Assembly (NCBI GenBank): GCA_000952975.1
Contig: LM997412.1
Span: 1,054,001-1,118,000 of the forward strand
Length of the DNA: 64,000 bases
From: Peptoniphilus sp. ING2-D1G
GTDB lineage: Bacteria; Bacillota; Clostridia; Tissierellales; Peptoniphilaceae
Direction of reading: 5' to 3'
Part shown: one piece after another, positions 28,183 to 37,054 of the stretch
Position numbering within the stretch: the stretch's first letter is position 1
Layout of the letters: each line of letters begins with the position of its first letter
Made by a program: the position numbers and the translations under genes
Notes under the pieces: model-generated
Seen by the model: only the letters and a program-made list of their open reading frames with translations
Database searches by the model: none
Told to the model about the DNA's origin: nothing

Positions 28183-28215
28183 ATTATAACAAACGGTACC
28201 TTTTAATGCAAGGTA
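28183..28215 (-). promoter_or_regulatory. Promoter and probable PadR operator
   Basis: On the minus strand TTGCAT (28206-28211), a 17-base spacer and TATAAT (28183-28188). The inverted repeat TACCTT/AAGGTA with a 7-base spacer (28197-28215) covers the -35. The location and symmetry fit autoregulation by the adjacent PadR protein, which is inference. Confidence 0.65.
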
Positions 28216-28270
28216 TAGTTTAATAATTAGTTTAATTTTTTATTTATTTTAAATATACTCTTTTTGTCTA

Positions 28271-28299
28271 TTTACTTTATTTATTCTCATTATTATACT
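28271..28299 (+). promoter_or_regulatory. Promoter of cysK
   Basis: TTTACT (28271-28276), 17 bases, TATACT (28294-28299); a GAAAGGAG ribosome site follows just before the cysK ATG. The untranslated leader is under 20 bases, so no riboswitch fits there. Confidence 0.6.
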
Positions 28300-28319
28300 A
28301 ATAGAGAAAGGAGAAGGAT

Positions 28320-29306
28320 ATGAAAAAAATTGAGGATTTAAAAAATCTTGTAGGGCATACTCCCTTGGTGGAGATAGATTTTACATATAAAAAAGAGATT
28401 AAAAAGGTCTTTGTAAAATTAGAATACTACAATCTTTCAGGAAGTGTTAAGGACAGAATGGCCTACCATGTTCTTAAATCCGCATATGAAAGCGGAAAAA
28501 TAAAAAATGGAGATACAATAGTAGAGGCTACCAGCGGAAATACAGGCATTTCTTTTTGTGCAATGGGGGCTTATTTAAATCATCCTGTCGTAATTTATAT
28601 GCCCGATTGGATGAGCGAAGAAAGAAAACGACTCATTGAAAGCTACGGGGCAGAAATAAGAGAAGTATCAAAGGAAAACGGTGGATTTTTAGGTTCAATT
28701 TCCCTTGCAGAAAATTTTGCAAAATCAGAAGGGGTATTCTTACCTCGTCAATTTGAAAATCTCGATAATACCAGGGGACAGTATTTAAGCTTAGGGCTTG
28801 AAATTGTAGAAAATTTAAGAAAAATAGAAGTTGTTCCTGATGGATTCGTTGCCGGAGTAGGTACAGGAGGAACAGTAATGGGAGCAGGTCGTGCTATTAA
28901 GGAAGTGAACGAAAATGCAAAAATTTTTCCACTGGAACCTCTGGAATCTCCAACACTTAGTACCGGAGGTGAAAAAATCGGCAATCATAGAATTGCAGGA
29001 ATAAGCGATGAATTTATTCCCGCTCTTTGCAAATTAGATGAACTGGACAGTATAATTTCCGTTTCCGACGGTGATTCAATTCTTATGGCGCAAAAATTGG
29101 CAAGGGCTGGTTTAGGCGTTGGAATTTCCTCCGGAGCAAATTTTATCGGTGCTTTAATGGCGACGGAAAAGGGCTGTAAAAATGTAGTTACGGTTTTCCC
29201 CGATGATAATAAAAAATATCTTTCAACGGATTTAATGAAAGACGAACCTGTAAAGAAGGGATATTATTCTCCGGATATTGAAATAATCGATTTTAAAGTA
29301 ATATAG
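28320..29306 (+). CDS. cysK: Cysteine synthase-family PLP enzyme
   Basis: A 328-residue fold-type II PLP enzyme: N-terminal VGHTPLVEIDF, the Schiff-base Lys in LSGSVKDRM, substrate-binding TSGNTG, and the phosphate-binding GVGTGGTVMGAG. These define the O-acetylserine sulfhydrylase/cystathionine beta-synthase group. It is a single-gene unit without a serine acetyltransferase, so O-acetylserine sulfhydrylase is the likeliest activity; a related beta-replacing enzyme is possible. Confidence 0.85.
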   Translation: MKKIEDLKNLVGHTPLVEIDFTYKKEIKKVFVKLEYYNLSGSVKDRMAYHVLKSAYESGKIKNGDTIVEATSGNTGISFCAMGAYLNHPVVIYMPDWMSEERKRLIESYGAEIREVSKENGGFLGSISLAENFAKSEGVFLPRQFENLDNTRGQYLSLGLEIVENLRKIEVVPDGFVAGVGTGGTVMGAGRAIKEVNENAKIFPLEPLESPTLSTGGEKIGNHRIAGISDEFIPALCKLDELDSIISVSDGDSILMAQKLARAGLGVGISSGANFIGALMATEKGCKNVVTVFPDDNKKYLSTDLMKDEPVKKGYYSPDIEIIDFKVI

Positions 29307-29354
29307 TGTTGATTTTGCGATTAAATTTATAAAAAAACTATTAATTTAAAATAA

Positions 29355-29404
29355 AAAAAAACGGCAATGCCTGCAAATTTGTAAGCTGTGCCGTTTTTAT
29401 TTTT
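29355..29404. terminator. Bidirectional terminator between cysK and the AGCS gene
   Basis: AAAAACGGCA and TGCCGTTTTT arms with partial pairing inside, bounded by an A run and a T run. It serves the convergent ends of cysK (plus) and the symporter (minus). Confidence 0.85.
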
Positions 29405-29443
29405 TATAATAATGGCTTAAATTACAATTTTAACTCTGTGATA

Positions 29444-30859
29444 TTATCTCCAATAATCTAAATCACTATCGTCCATTCCTATTGATTTTGCTTTAAATAC
29501 AGGATTTTTGCCTGCTCTTTTTTGATCCATATAATCTGTCAAGGAATCTACTGCTACTTTACCTAAAATTAAAATTGACGGTAAGTTTATCAGTGCCATC
29601 AGACCCATGAGCAAGTCCCCTATATTCCATGCAAGAGTCTGTTCTGTGATTGCTCCTACAAAAATTATTAATACTGCTACAATTCTATAGGCTGTCATAA
29701 AAGTTTTGCCAGGAACTTTTTTGTTTATATAAGCAAGATTATTTTCAACATAAAATAAATTTCCTATTAAAGTTGTAAAGGCAAATAATATCAACGCAAA
29801 GGTTACGAAGTAGTGTCCATAAACTCCCATCACTTGTGAAAGTGATTCTTGAACATAGGGTGCACCGTCAAGTTCCGGTGTAGGAGCAATCCCTGAGCTT
29901 AAACACATAAATGCTGTTGCAGAACAGATAAGAAGTGTATCGATGAAAACTGAAAGCATTTGTACAAGACCTTGTTTTACGGGGTGAGATACATCTGCTG
30001 CAGCTGCCGCATTGGGAGCTGAACCTATACCTGCTTCATTGGAATACAATCCCCTTTTTATTCCATACATCAAACTGGAGCCCGCAATACCGCCGAATAT
30101 CGCCTTGAAATTAAAAGCATCTTCAAATATAAGTTTAAAAACTGTCGGCATATAATCTAAATTAACAACAATCATAATTATAGCTACTACTATGTATATA
30201 ATTCCCATGATTGGCACTAAGGCGGATGCGAATTTAATTATTCTCTTTCCACCGCCCAGAACACAATATCCGGTTATGAGGGCAAGTACCCCTCCTATTA
30301 TGTATGGAGTCATTTCAGGATTATAAAAACCATAAACTTTAAAACTTGTTTGAAGGTTATAAGCTGCAAGCATATTGAATCCAACAGCATAAGTCGCTAT
30401 CAAACATATTGCAAATATTACTCCTAAGGTCCTGGTTTTTAAAGCCGATTCTATGTAATAAGCAGGTCCGCCGTAGCTGTTGCCCTCTTCATCTCTTTTT
30501 TTGTATATTTGTGCAAGAGTTGATTCTATAAAAGCCGAGGCTCCACCTATAATTGCAACGACCCACATCCAAAATACAGCTCCGTATCCTCCGAGGCAAA
30601 GTGCACTGGAAACTCCTACGATATTACCCGTTCCTACTCTTGATGCGGTGGATACCATCAAAGCTTGAAAAGATGATACCGCGCCCTCTTTTTCAGGTTT
30701 TTCCATTACAACACTTATCGATTCTTTTAAAAGTCTTAATTGAAGAAATCCTGTTTTAACAGTGAAATAAAATCCAACTCCCAATAAAAGTATAATCAAT
30801 ATGGGATAGTATAATGGTCCGTTAATCGCGCCTATGATTTCATTTAATTTTTCTGCCAT
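29444..30859 (-). CDS. AGCS-family sodium:amino acid symporter (probably glutamine or alanine)
   Basis: A 471-residue carrier with about ten membrane helices. Conserved AGCS sequences include the N-terminal FYFTVKTGFLQLRL, STASRVGTGNIVGVSSALCL and GGPAYYIESAL. Family members import alanine, glycine or glutamine with sodium. It follows a glutaminase gene by 19 bases, the same pairing as glsA-glnT in Bacillus, which favours glutamine as substrate. Confidence 0.9.
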   Translation of the reverse strand: MAEKLNEIIGAINGPLYYPILIILLLGVGFYFTVKTGFLQLRLLKESISVVMEKPEKEGAVSSFQALMVSTASRVGTGNIVGVSSALCLGGYGAVFWMWVVAIIGGASAFIESTLAQIYKKRDEEGNSYGGPAYYIESALKTRTLGVIFAICLIATYAVGFNMLAAYNLQTSFKVYGFYNPEMTPYIIGGVLALITGYCVLGGGKRIIKFASALVPIMGIIYIVVAIIMIVVNLDYMPTVFKLIFEDAFNFKAIFGGIAGSSLMYGIKRGLYSNEAGIGSAPNAAAAADVSHPVKQGLVQMLSVFIDTLLICSATAFMCLSSGIAPTPELDGAPYVQESLSQVMGVYGHYFVTFALILFAFTTLIGNLFYVENNLAYINKKVPGKTFMTAYRIVAVLIIFVGAITEQTLAWNIGDLLMGLMALINLPSILILGKVAVDSLTDYMDQKRAGKNPVFKAKSIGMDDSDLDYWR

Positions 30860-30878
30860 AATTTTCTCCTTTCAATTT

Positions 30879-31799
30879 TTAATATATTTTTAAATTCAGA
30901 TCGTCAGAAACGGAATTTAAAAATCTCATTCCGGAATAGGAATTTCCATGACTGTCAAGTCCCGGGCAATAAGTCGCAAGTCCGAATTTATTCATAAAGG
31001 CGGTCATTATTCCTCCTCCCACTCCACTTTTTGCCGGTACTCCTATCCTTATGGCGAATTCTCCCGAATAATCGTATGTACCGCATGTCGCCATAAGAGT
31101 TCTTATGATTCTTGCATTTTCAGATGATAAGACATTTTCCCCACTGTAGTTTACTCCGTCTTCAGAAAGTGTATAGCTCATCTTCGCCAAATCCAAGGTA
31201 CTTACCATGACCGAACAACTTTTAAAATAACTATCAAGAAATTCCTCAATATTTAATTTCCTTGAAATTATGTTGTGTGAAAGCATTAAGTTTGCAAGAG
31301 CTCTATTTGCATAGGACGTTCTCTTTTCTGAATTAAATATCAAATCCGAATAATTTAAATTTTCATTGTCGGCCAAAAGTCTTAATTTACTTAAAATTAC
31401 ACCAAAAGTATCTTCACCGTATTTTTTTTGCAAAAGTGATGTGCACACTATTGCACCCGCATTGATAAAGGGATTGACAGGTATTCTTTTATTGCTCAGC
31501 TCCAACTCTATAATGCTGTTAAAGGATTTTGAAGAAGGCTTTACACCGACGTGTTTTTTTATTTCCTCAAAACCGCAAGTTTCTAAAACACATAAGTAGA
31601 TTGCTACCTTTGCTATACTTTGTATGCTGAATTTATAATCGTATAATCCTATTTTATATATCTCTTTATCCTTATCGATTATAACCCCGGCAAGATTGTT
31701 TTTATCTTCTTTACTTAGTTCCGGTATATAATCAGCCACTCTTCCTCGATCTAAATACTTAGATGCATAAGAATAGGCTCTTTGTAATATCTCTTGCAA
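30879..31799 (-). CDS. glsA: Glutaminase
   Basis: A 306-residue serine-dependent glutaminase (beta-lactamase fold) that hydrolyses glutamine to glutamate and ammonia: nucleophile in FSIQSIAKV (S-x-x-K), NPFINAGAIV, the glutamate-binding SEKRTSYANRALA and the C-terminal PAKSGVGGGIMTAF. The start codon is TTG, 6 to 7 bases behind GGAGG. With the symporter it would form a glutamine uptake and deamidation unit. Confidence 0.93.
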   Translation of the reverse strand: MQEILQRAYSYASKYLDRGRVADYIPELSKEDKNNLAGVIIDKDKEIYKIGLYDYKFSIQSIAKVAIYLCVLETCGFEEIKKHVGVKPSSKSFNSIIELELSNKRIPVNPFINAGAIVCTSLLQKKYGEDTFGVILSKLRLLADNENLNYSDLIFNSEKRTSYANRALANLMLSHNIISRKLNIEEFLDSYFKSCSVMVSTLDLAKMSYTLSEDGVNYSGENVLSSENARIIRTLMATCGTYDYSGEFAIRIGVPAKSGVGGGIMTAFMNKFGLATYCPGLDSHGNSYSGMRFLNSVSDDLNLKIY

Positions 31800-31932
31800 G
31801 TCAAACCTCCTCTATATTTTTTGTATAAAGCCTTAGGGATATCGATTTCCCGGCATGCTTAAATCACAGGTATCACCACCCTTTGTAAAACCGTTGTTTT
31901 ATTTACGGATTATTGAAACTATTTTTCATCTT
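31800..31932 (-). ncRNA. 5' leader of glsA with conserved-looking structure
   Basis: About 130 transcribed bases precede the TTG start. On the minus strand are a small CCGT/ACGG hairpin, then AAAGGGTGGTGATACC, and a bulged stem GCC-GGGA...TCCC-TAA-GGC at 31830-31854. No terminator T run and no obvious sequestering of the ribosome site are seen. It resembles none of the riboswitch classes I can check by eye. A regulatory role is a guess from length, GC content above the surroundings and structure. Confidence 0.35.
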
Positions 31933-31938
31933 TATTAC

Positions 31939-31967
31939 ATTATACTTCCACTGCCCATAATTGTAAA
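31939..31967 (-). promoter_or_regulatory. Promoter of the glsA-symporter operon
   Basis: TTTACA (31962-31967), 17 bases, TATAAT (31939-31944) on the minus strand: near-consensus for the housekeeping sigma factor. Confidence 0.75.
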
Positions 31968-31987
31968 TAATTTTATATAATTCAAAA

Positions 31988-32026
31988 TTAATAGACCTCT
32001 TTGATAATATCAAAGAGGTCTATTAA
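31988..32026. terminator. Terminator after trmL
   Basis: A perfect 19-bp palindrome (arm TTAATAGACCTCTTTGATA) around a single central base, touching the trmL stop codon. Ends the long tsa-trmL gene run. Confidence 0.8.
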
Positions 32027-32500
32027 TTAGATTAAATCATAAAAATTAAGTTGTCTAAGGGCTTCATACAAAATGATATTTGCAGAATTGGACAGATTTA
32101 AAGATCTTTTTAATTTTTTAATCATAGGTATTCTTATGCAGTTTTTAGAATTTTTATCTAAAATATCCTCAGGTATTCCCCTGGTTTCGGGTCCGAACAT
32201 TATAAAATCGCCGTCTTTAAATTTTACTTCGCTGTATATATTATGGGTTTTTGTCGTGGAATAATAGATGTTGGCTCCCTTATTCTTATCTAAAAAATCT
32301 TCATAGTTTTCATATAGAGTTAAATCCAAATATTTCCAATAATCAAGACCCGCTCTTTTTAAAAATTTATCTCTAATGCTGAATCCCAAAGGTTTAATCA
32401 AGTGCAGTGCTGAGTTTGTAAGTACGCAAGTTCTTGAAATAGTGCCTGTGTTTTGAGGTATTTCCGGTTCGTATAAGACTATATTTAATATGTCAATCAA
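32027..32500 (-). CDS. trmL: tRNA (cytidine/uridine-34 2'-O)-methyltransferase TrmL
   Basis: A SPOUT methyltransferase of about 157 residues: NIVLYEPEIPQNTGTISRTC, FGPETRGIPEDILD (SAM-binding knot) and NLSNSANIILYEALRQ. It methylates the wobble base of some leucine tRNAs. The start is uncertain: a TTG at 32500 has no well-spaced ribosome site. The family usually begins M-L-N-I-V, which would put the start at an ATA codon four residues later, 9 bases from AAAGAAG. Last gene of the operon. Confidence 0.85.
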   Translation of the reverse strand: MIDILNIVLYEPEIPQNTGTISRTCVLTNSALHLIKPLGFSIRDKFLKRAGLDYWKYLDLTLYENYEDFLDKNKGANIYYSTTKTHNIYSEVKFKDGDFIMFGPETRGIPEDILDKNSKNCIRIPMIKKLKRSLNLSNSANIILYEALRQLNFYDLI

Positions 32501-32515
32501 CTTCTTTCATTGTTA

Positions 32516-33322
32516 TTAAAAAGGATATGTGTAGATGAACATCCCCGCTACAAAGCTTGAAATATTGGCAAAAATCCCATATGAAATATTTCTAATCTTA
32601 CTTTGTCCCACAAGATTGTTTTTGTAATAAATCGATTCTATTATTAGAACAAATATTTCAAGGGGTAGTATTGTCAAATATAACGCAAGCAGCCCGCCGA
32701 ACAGGAAGATATAGGTAGATGCTACATTTAACAGTCCTTGAGTAACTAAATTTATCACTAAAAAGGCTTTGATGTTTTTCTCTAAACTATAACCGAATAA
32801 AATCAGCACTCCCAATTCTATCAAAATCGTAGGAATGAAAGTCTTGAAAAACTGTAGGATGTATAAGAAAAAAATCGGCAAATCTCTTTTGAGTTCCATG
32901 GTTTCAAGATCAAGGGACAGCTTTTCGTTAAAGGCTTTGATATCTATGAAATTGCTTGTTCTCACTTCGCCGTCTTTTACAATTACAAATCTCAAATTCT
33001 CGGGAACTCTATAATACAGCTTGTATGTCAAGGTGTCATCCTTTAGTTTTACATCGCTCATTACAGGCGCTCCATCATTGCCCCTGTTCATTATTTTGTA
33101 CTCTTTGACAAAATCTTCGTCCAATTCATCTGCCCAGTCCTGATCAAACCTGAAGTTCTCCGATTCCGACGAAGGGTATATTTTTGTGTTAAATCCAAAA
33201 TTCTCCACCGTAACGACAATTTCAGGCTTAGGTCCCATATCGGCATAAACAGCAGTCGAGAATACAAACAACACAAAAAAGGACAGATATAATATTTTTG
33301 TAAATGAAACATTTTTTATCAT
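32516..33322 (-). CDS. Membrane protein of unknown function with extracytoplasmic N-terminal domain
   Basis: A 268-residue protein: signal peptide (about 1-27, cleavage near VYA-DMG), an exported domain beginning DMGPKPEIVVTVENFG with a predicted beta-rich pattern to about residue 145, then four hydrophobic helices in the C-terminal half. I recall the 'DMGPKP' start from uncharacterised Firmicutes membrane proteins, without a named function. It overlaps the alcohol dehydrogenase stop as ATGA, so it is translated in the same operon. Confidence 0.7.
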   Translation of the reverse strand: MIKNVSFTKILYLSFFVLFVFSTAVYADMGPKPEIVVTVENFGFNTKIYPSSESENFRFDQDWADELDEDFVKEYKIMNRGNDGAPVMSDVKLKDDTLTYKLYYRVPENLRFVIVKDGEVRTSNFIDIKAFNEKLSLDLETMELKRDLPIFFLYILQFFKTFIPTILIELGVLILFGYSLEKNIKAFLVINLVTQGLLNVASTYIFLFGGLLALYLTILPLEIFVLIIESIYYKNNLVGQSKIRNISYGIFANISSFVAGMFIYTYPF

Positions 33323-34488
33323 AGGCTCATCTTATATATTTCCAGAATATCCTGTTCCTCAAGAGTTATAAATCCTTTTATTGCTCCCTTGTGATTTTTT
33401 ATACATGCATGCGCTATCTCAGGCAAGTCTTCTTCCTTAAAGCCGACTTCTCTTAGAGTCTTCGGTATTTCGATAGATGTGAAGAATTCTCTTAATTTAT
33501 TTATTGCTTCCTTTGCCAGTTCAAATTTATCTTCTCTGTCTTCCAAGTCAAAGACATTTCTACCAAAATCGCAAATTTTATCCACTGTTTCATCATTTAA
33601 ACAATATTTCAACCAATTGGGCGTGAGTATTGCAAGTCCCCAACCGTGAGTCAAGTCGTTGTGTGCGGAAAGTTCGTGTTCCATTGCATGAACTGACCAT
33701 TCCTGTGTTTTTCCCGTGTTTAAAAGACCGTTTATAGCCCAGGAATTAGCCCACATCAAATTTGCTCTTGCTTCATAGTTTTCCGGTTCATTGTAGGCAA
33801 TTTTTCCATATTTTATGCAGGTTTTCAAAAGACCTTCAGAAAATCTGTCTTGCAAGTAAGCGCTGTTATCCACGGAGAAATAATTTTCCATAGTATGACT
33901 CATTATGTCCGCTGTGCCTGCAGCAGTGTGTTTTTTTGGAACTGAAAAAGTGAACTGCGGGTTTAAAAAGGAAAATTTCGGAAGTACTAAAGGACTTCCC
34001 CATCCTAATTTTTGTTTTGTGCTCAAGTTTGTTATAACTGAAGTTGCATCCATTTCTGAGCCCGTTGCTGAAAGTGTGAGTATTGTTCCAATAGGTAGTG
34101 CCTTTTCGGGTTTTACTTTTCTTATTACCACATTCCAAGGATCTTCATCTAAAAATACCGATGCCGACATCAATTTGGAGCAATCTATTGTAGATCCGCC
34201 ACCTACCGCAAGTATGAAGTCCAAGTTTTCCTCTCTGATGATTTTTACACCTTCAACTGCTGTTTCAACTCTTGGATTCGGCTCTACTCCACCAAGTTCC
34301 TTAAAGTATATATCGTTATCCTTTAACAGTTTTGTTACCATGTCATAAATTCCCGTTCTCTTTATGCTTCCTCCACCGTAGACCATGAGAACTCTGCTGC
34401 CGTACTTCAGTATTTCCCTTGGCAATTTGCTCATTTGATTCTTTCCAAAAAGTATTTTTGTACCAACTTCATAAATAAAATCTTGCAT
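33319..34488 (-). CDS. Iron-containing alcohol dehydrogenase (butanol dehydrogenase-like)
   Basis: A 389-residue group III alcohol dehydrogenase: NAD(P)-binding AVGGGSTIDCSKLM, then the metal ligands in GTADIMSHTMENYF (Asp and His) and HAMEHELSAHNDLTHGWGLA (two His). It would reduce aldehydes in fermentation; sequence resembles YqhD/BdhA proteins, which prefer NADPH. It lies between tsaD and the membrane protein, an unusual companion for tRNA-modification genes. Good AGGAGG ribosome site. Confidence 0.88.
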   Translation of the reverse strand: MQDFIYEVGTKILFGKNQMSKLPREILKYGSRVLMVYGGGSIKRTGIYDMVTKLLKDNDIYFKELGGVEPNPRVETAVEGVKIIREENLDFILAVGGGSTIDCSKLMSASVFLDEDPWNVVIRKVKPEKALPIGTILTLSATGSEMDATSVITNLSTKQKLGWGSPLVLPKFSFLNPQFTFSVPKKHTAAGTADIMSHTMENYFSVDNSAYLQDRFSEGLLKTCIKYGKIAYNEPENYEARANLMWANSWAINGLLNTGKTQEWSVHAMEHELSAHNDLTHGWGLAILTPNWLKYCLNDETVDKICDFGRNVFDLEDREDKFELAKEAINKLREFFTSIEIPKTLREVGFKEEDLPEIAHACIKNHKGAIKGFITLEEQDILEIYKMSL

Positions 34489-34506
34489 TTTTTACCTCCT
34501 TATTAA

Positions 34507-35502
34507 TTACAATGATAAATTCGGATTCGCATAGAAACGCATACCGTAATTTCCCGCTTTATACACATAATATCCTGCCGATGCTATCATAGCGGCATTA
34601 TCTGTACAAAGGCTGATATCCGGATAATATATCTCTAAATCCCTTTCCTTTGCAATCTCCTCAAATCTGCTTCTCAAGCCGCTATTTGCCGAAACTCCTC
34701 CTGAAAGTACTATTTTGTTTAAGTTCAATTCACCTACAAGTTTTAAAGTCTTTTCCGTAAGTACATCTATTACCGCATTTTGAAAAGACTTTGCAACATC
34801 TTCAACTCTGTATTCTTCTCCCTTTTGTTCTTTATTATGAAGATAATTTATCACAGCTGTTTTTAGACCGCTGAAGGAAAAATCATAGGAGTCCTCTTCC
34901 AACATTACTCTTGGAAATTCAACAGTTTCAATTCCTTGGGCAGCGAGCTTGTCGATTATAGGTCCTCCAGGATAGCCAAGTCCTACGGCTCTTGCGACTT
35001 TATCATAGGCTTCTCCGCATGCATCATCTCTCGTTCTGCCTATTAACTCAAAATCTACATAATTATTAACTTTTATCAAATAAGTATGTCCTCCTGAAAC
35101 TATAAGACCCACAAAGGGAGGCTCCAAACTTTTATGAGTTATATAATTTGCACAAACATGCCCATAAATGTGATTTACTCCTATGAACTTTCGTCCGATT
35201 CCATAGGCGAAAGCCTTTGCTGCGCTAAGTCCTATTAAAAGAGCTCCTACAAGTCCGGGCCCCATTGTCGCAACTACCAAATCTATGTCTTCAGTTTTTG
35301 TCTTCGCATCTTCAACAGCTTTAAATAAAACTCGATTTATCGCCTCCACATGTTGTCTTGATGCAATTTCCGGAACTACCCCTCCGAATTTTTCATGCGT
35401 TTTTATTTGAGATGCTACTACATTTGACAAAATATATCTTCCGTCTTCAACCACAGCTGCTGCAGTTTCATCACATGAACTCTCTATTGCAAGTACCTTC
35501 AA
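34507..35502 (-). CDS. tsaD: tRNA N6-threonylcarbamoyltransferase TsaD
   Basis: A 331-residue ASKHA-fold enzyme that transfers threonylcarbamoyl to A37 of ANN-decoding tRNAs. N-terminal LAIESSCDETAAAVV, metal ligands in NHIYGHVCAN (H-x3-H), and SGGHTYLI. I start at TTG 35502 (MKVLAIESSCDET), 8 bases behind GGAGG and overlapping the rimI stop as TTGA; a GTG five codons upstream is part of the ribosome site. Confidence 0.95.
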   Translation of the reverse strand: MKVLAIESSCDETAAAVVEDGRYILSNVVASQIKTHEKFGGVVPEIASRQHVEAINRVLFKAVEDAKTKTEDIDLVVATMGPGLVGALLIGLSAAKAFAYGIGRKFIGVNHIYGHVCANYITHKSLEPPFVGLIVSGGHTYLIKVNNYVDFELIGRTRDDACGEAYDKVARAVGLGYPGGPIIDKLAAQGIETVEFPRVMLEEDSYDFSFSGLKTAVINYLHNKEQKGEEYRVEDVAKSFQNAVIDVLTEKTLKLVGELNLNKIVLSGGVSANSGLRSRFEEIAKERDLEIYYPDISLCTDNAAMIASAGYYVYKAGNYGMRFYANPNLSL

Positions 35503-35939
35503 ATAATCTTCCTCCACATAATTATCGCACTTTCACCTTGTGCATAGTAATCCTTCCTCTTTCCCTCCGCTTTAAAACCGCAACTTTTATAAAAACGAAT
35601 AGCTCTTTCGTTTTTTTCGCTGACTTCCAAGGTGAAATTAAAATCTTTGTTTTTATCTATAATCTTGTTCATTAATACAAAAGACAATCCATATCCTCTA
35701 TATTTCTCATTTATTGCAACTCTGTCAATGGTCAATTCATCAAGCAACTTGGATGTTAAAATATATCCTACCATTCCATCTTCATAAATCAGTCCATAGG
35801 ATTCATTCTTCTCTCCTTTTAAAAAACTTTCTATGGAGTTTTTTGACCAAGGATTTTTAAAACAGGATTTTTCTAATTTTAAAACATCACCTACATCATC
35901 AAGGGTTAGTTTTTTAATTATTGTTTTTTCTCTTTTCAT
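35499..35939 (-). CDS. rimI: Ribosomal protein S18 alanine N-acetyltransferase RimI
   Basis: A 146-residue GNAT enzyme with KSCFKNPWSKNSIESFL, acetyl-CoA loop NEKYRGYGLSFVLM and the C-terminal NERAIRFYKSCGFKAEGKR. Location between tsaB and tsaD, with overlaps on both sides, is the conserved context of RimI. Confidence 0.9.
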   Translation of the reverse strand: MKREKTIIKKLTLDDVGDVLKLEKSCFKNPWSKNSIESFLKGEKNESYGLIYEDGMVGYILTSKLLDELTIDRVAINEKYRGYGLSFVLMNKIIDKNKDFNFTLEVSEKNERAIRFYKSCGFKAEGKRKDYYAQGESAIIMWRKII

Positions 35940-36600
35940 ATTCTCTTTCTGCCTGAGATTTGTTTATATAGTTGGGCAAAACTTCCTCAATTTCATCTTC
36001 ACCACTGTTTTTAAATTCCTCCAAAGCGAGTTTTGCTATATAAGAACCTTTGATTTGACAATTCGATAACTTTATAATATCGATGTCGGATTTAAAACAG
36101 TCAATCAGCTTTTCAGAATCTTTGCCTAAAATAACGACTTTTTGCCCACTGAGTTCCTTCTTTATATGTTCAAAGTCATCTACTGAATCTTCTTTAACAG
36201 TTTTTATATTTCCAGAATTATTTTTATAAATCCCGTAGTATCCTCTTGCTCTTCTGGCATCTAATATAGAAAGAATAACCCTATCTCCTTCATAATGATA
36301 TGATAGAGATTTAAGAGAAGACACCGCCTTTATTTTTTTGTCTAAGGTTTGTGCCAACACCCTTGCCACCGTTACAGCAATTCTTGTGCCTGTATAAGAT
36401 CCGGGCCCTACTCCCACTCCAATTAAATCTATATCCTGTATTCTTATGTCCAATTTATTAAAAATATCGGCAATCATATCCGTTAAGTCTTCAGAATTAT
36501 TTACGGAAGATGTTATTTCAAAGGAAGCTATCTCTTCTTCATCCTTTATAAGGCCCACCGAGGTCCTCATCGTCGATGTATCAATTCCAAGCACTATCAT
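35914..36600 (-). CDS. tsaB: TsaB, threonylcarbamoyladenosine complex subunit
   Basis: A 228-residue ASKHA-fold partner of TsaD: VLGIDTSTMRTSVGLI and the signature GVGVGPGSYTGTRIAV. I start at MIVLGIDT, 7 bases behind GGAGG and overlapping the tsaE stop (ATGA). Its 3' end overlaps rimI by 26 bases. Confidence 0.95.
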   Translation of the reverse strand: MIVLGIDTSTMRTSVGLIKDEEEIASFEITSSVNNSEDLTDMIADIFNKLDIRIQDIDLIGVGVGPGSYTGTRIAVTVARVLAQTLDKKIKAVSSLKSLSYHYEGDRVILSILDARRARGYYGIYKNNSGNIKTVKEDSVDDFEHIKKELSGQKVVILGKDSEKLIDCFKSDIDIIKLSNCQIKGSYIAKLALEEFKNSGEDEIEEVLPNYINKSQAEREYEKRKNNN

Positions 36601-37052
36601 GCACATACCTCCGTTAAATTATCAAGAAGTTCTTCAGATCTCTTTCCAACAGCTTTGAAAATTATTTTTCGTTTATTCTCATCTATTCTTTCTATATTCA
36701 GCTCAAGATAATCCTCGGGTAAAAATTCCTTTATCTTATCCGCCCATTCAATAACACAAACTCCGTTTCCATAAAAATACTCATCAAATCCTAAATATTC
36801 CATATCTTCTATGTTTTCAAGCCTATAGGTGTCAAAATGATAGAGATTGAGTTTGCTGTAATATTCATTTATTATTGTAAAGGTAGGAGAGGTTATATAA
36901 TCCTCTACACCCATGCCTTTTCCTATGCTCTTTGTCAAAGTTGTCTTTCCACTTCCTAAATCTCCATTAAGGCAAACAACATCTCCGGCCTTTAGAAAAG
37001 CCCCGAGTTTTAATCCCAGTTCCGCCGTTTCCTTAGTATTGTTCAGTACCAT
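36597..37052 (-). CDS. tsaE: TsaE, ATPase of the t6A complex
   Basis: A 151-residue P-loop protein: NGDLGSGKTTLTKSIGKGM, the SPTFTIINEY switch and a YHFDTYRL segment. It recycles the TsaBD complex. The ATG lies 2 bases after the nitroreductase stop with only a weak ribosome site, suggesting coupling to that gene. Confidence 0.95.
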   Translation of the reverse strand: MVLNNTKETAELGLKLGAFLKAGDVVCLNGDLGSGKTTLTKSIGKGMGVEDYITSPTFTIINEYYSKLNLYHFDTYRLENIEDMEYLGFDEYFYGNGVCVIEWADKIKEFLPEDYLELNIERIDENKRKIIFKAVGKRSEELLDNLTEVCA

Positions 37053-37054
37053 AA

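Noticed and set aside
31800-31932. T-box leader before glsA
   Set aside because: GGGTGGTGATACC differs from the T-box TGGNACCGCG pattern. The leader is only about 130 bases, there is no specifier stem or terminator, and glutaminase is not a usual T-box target.
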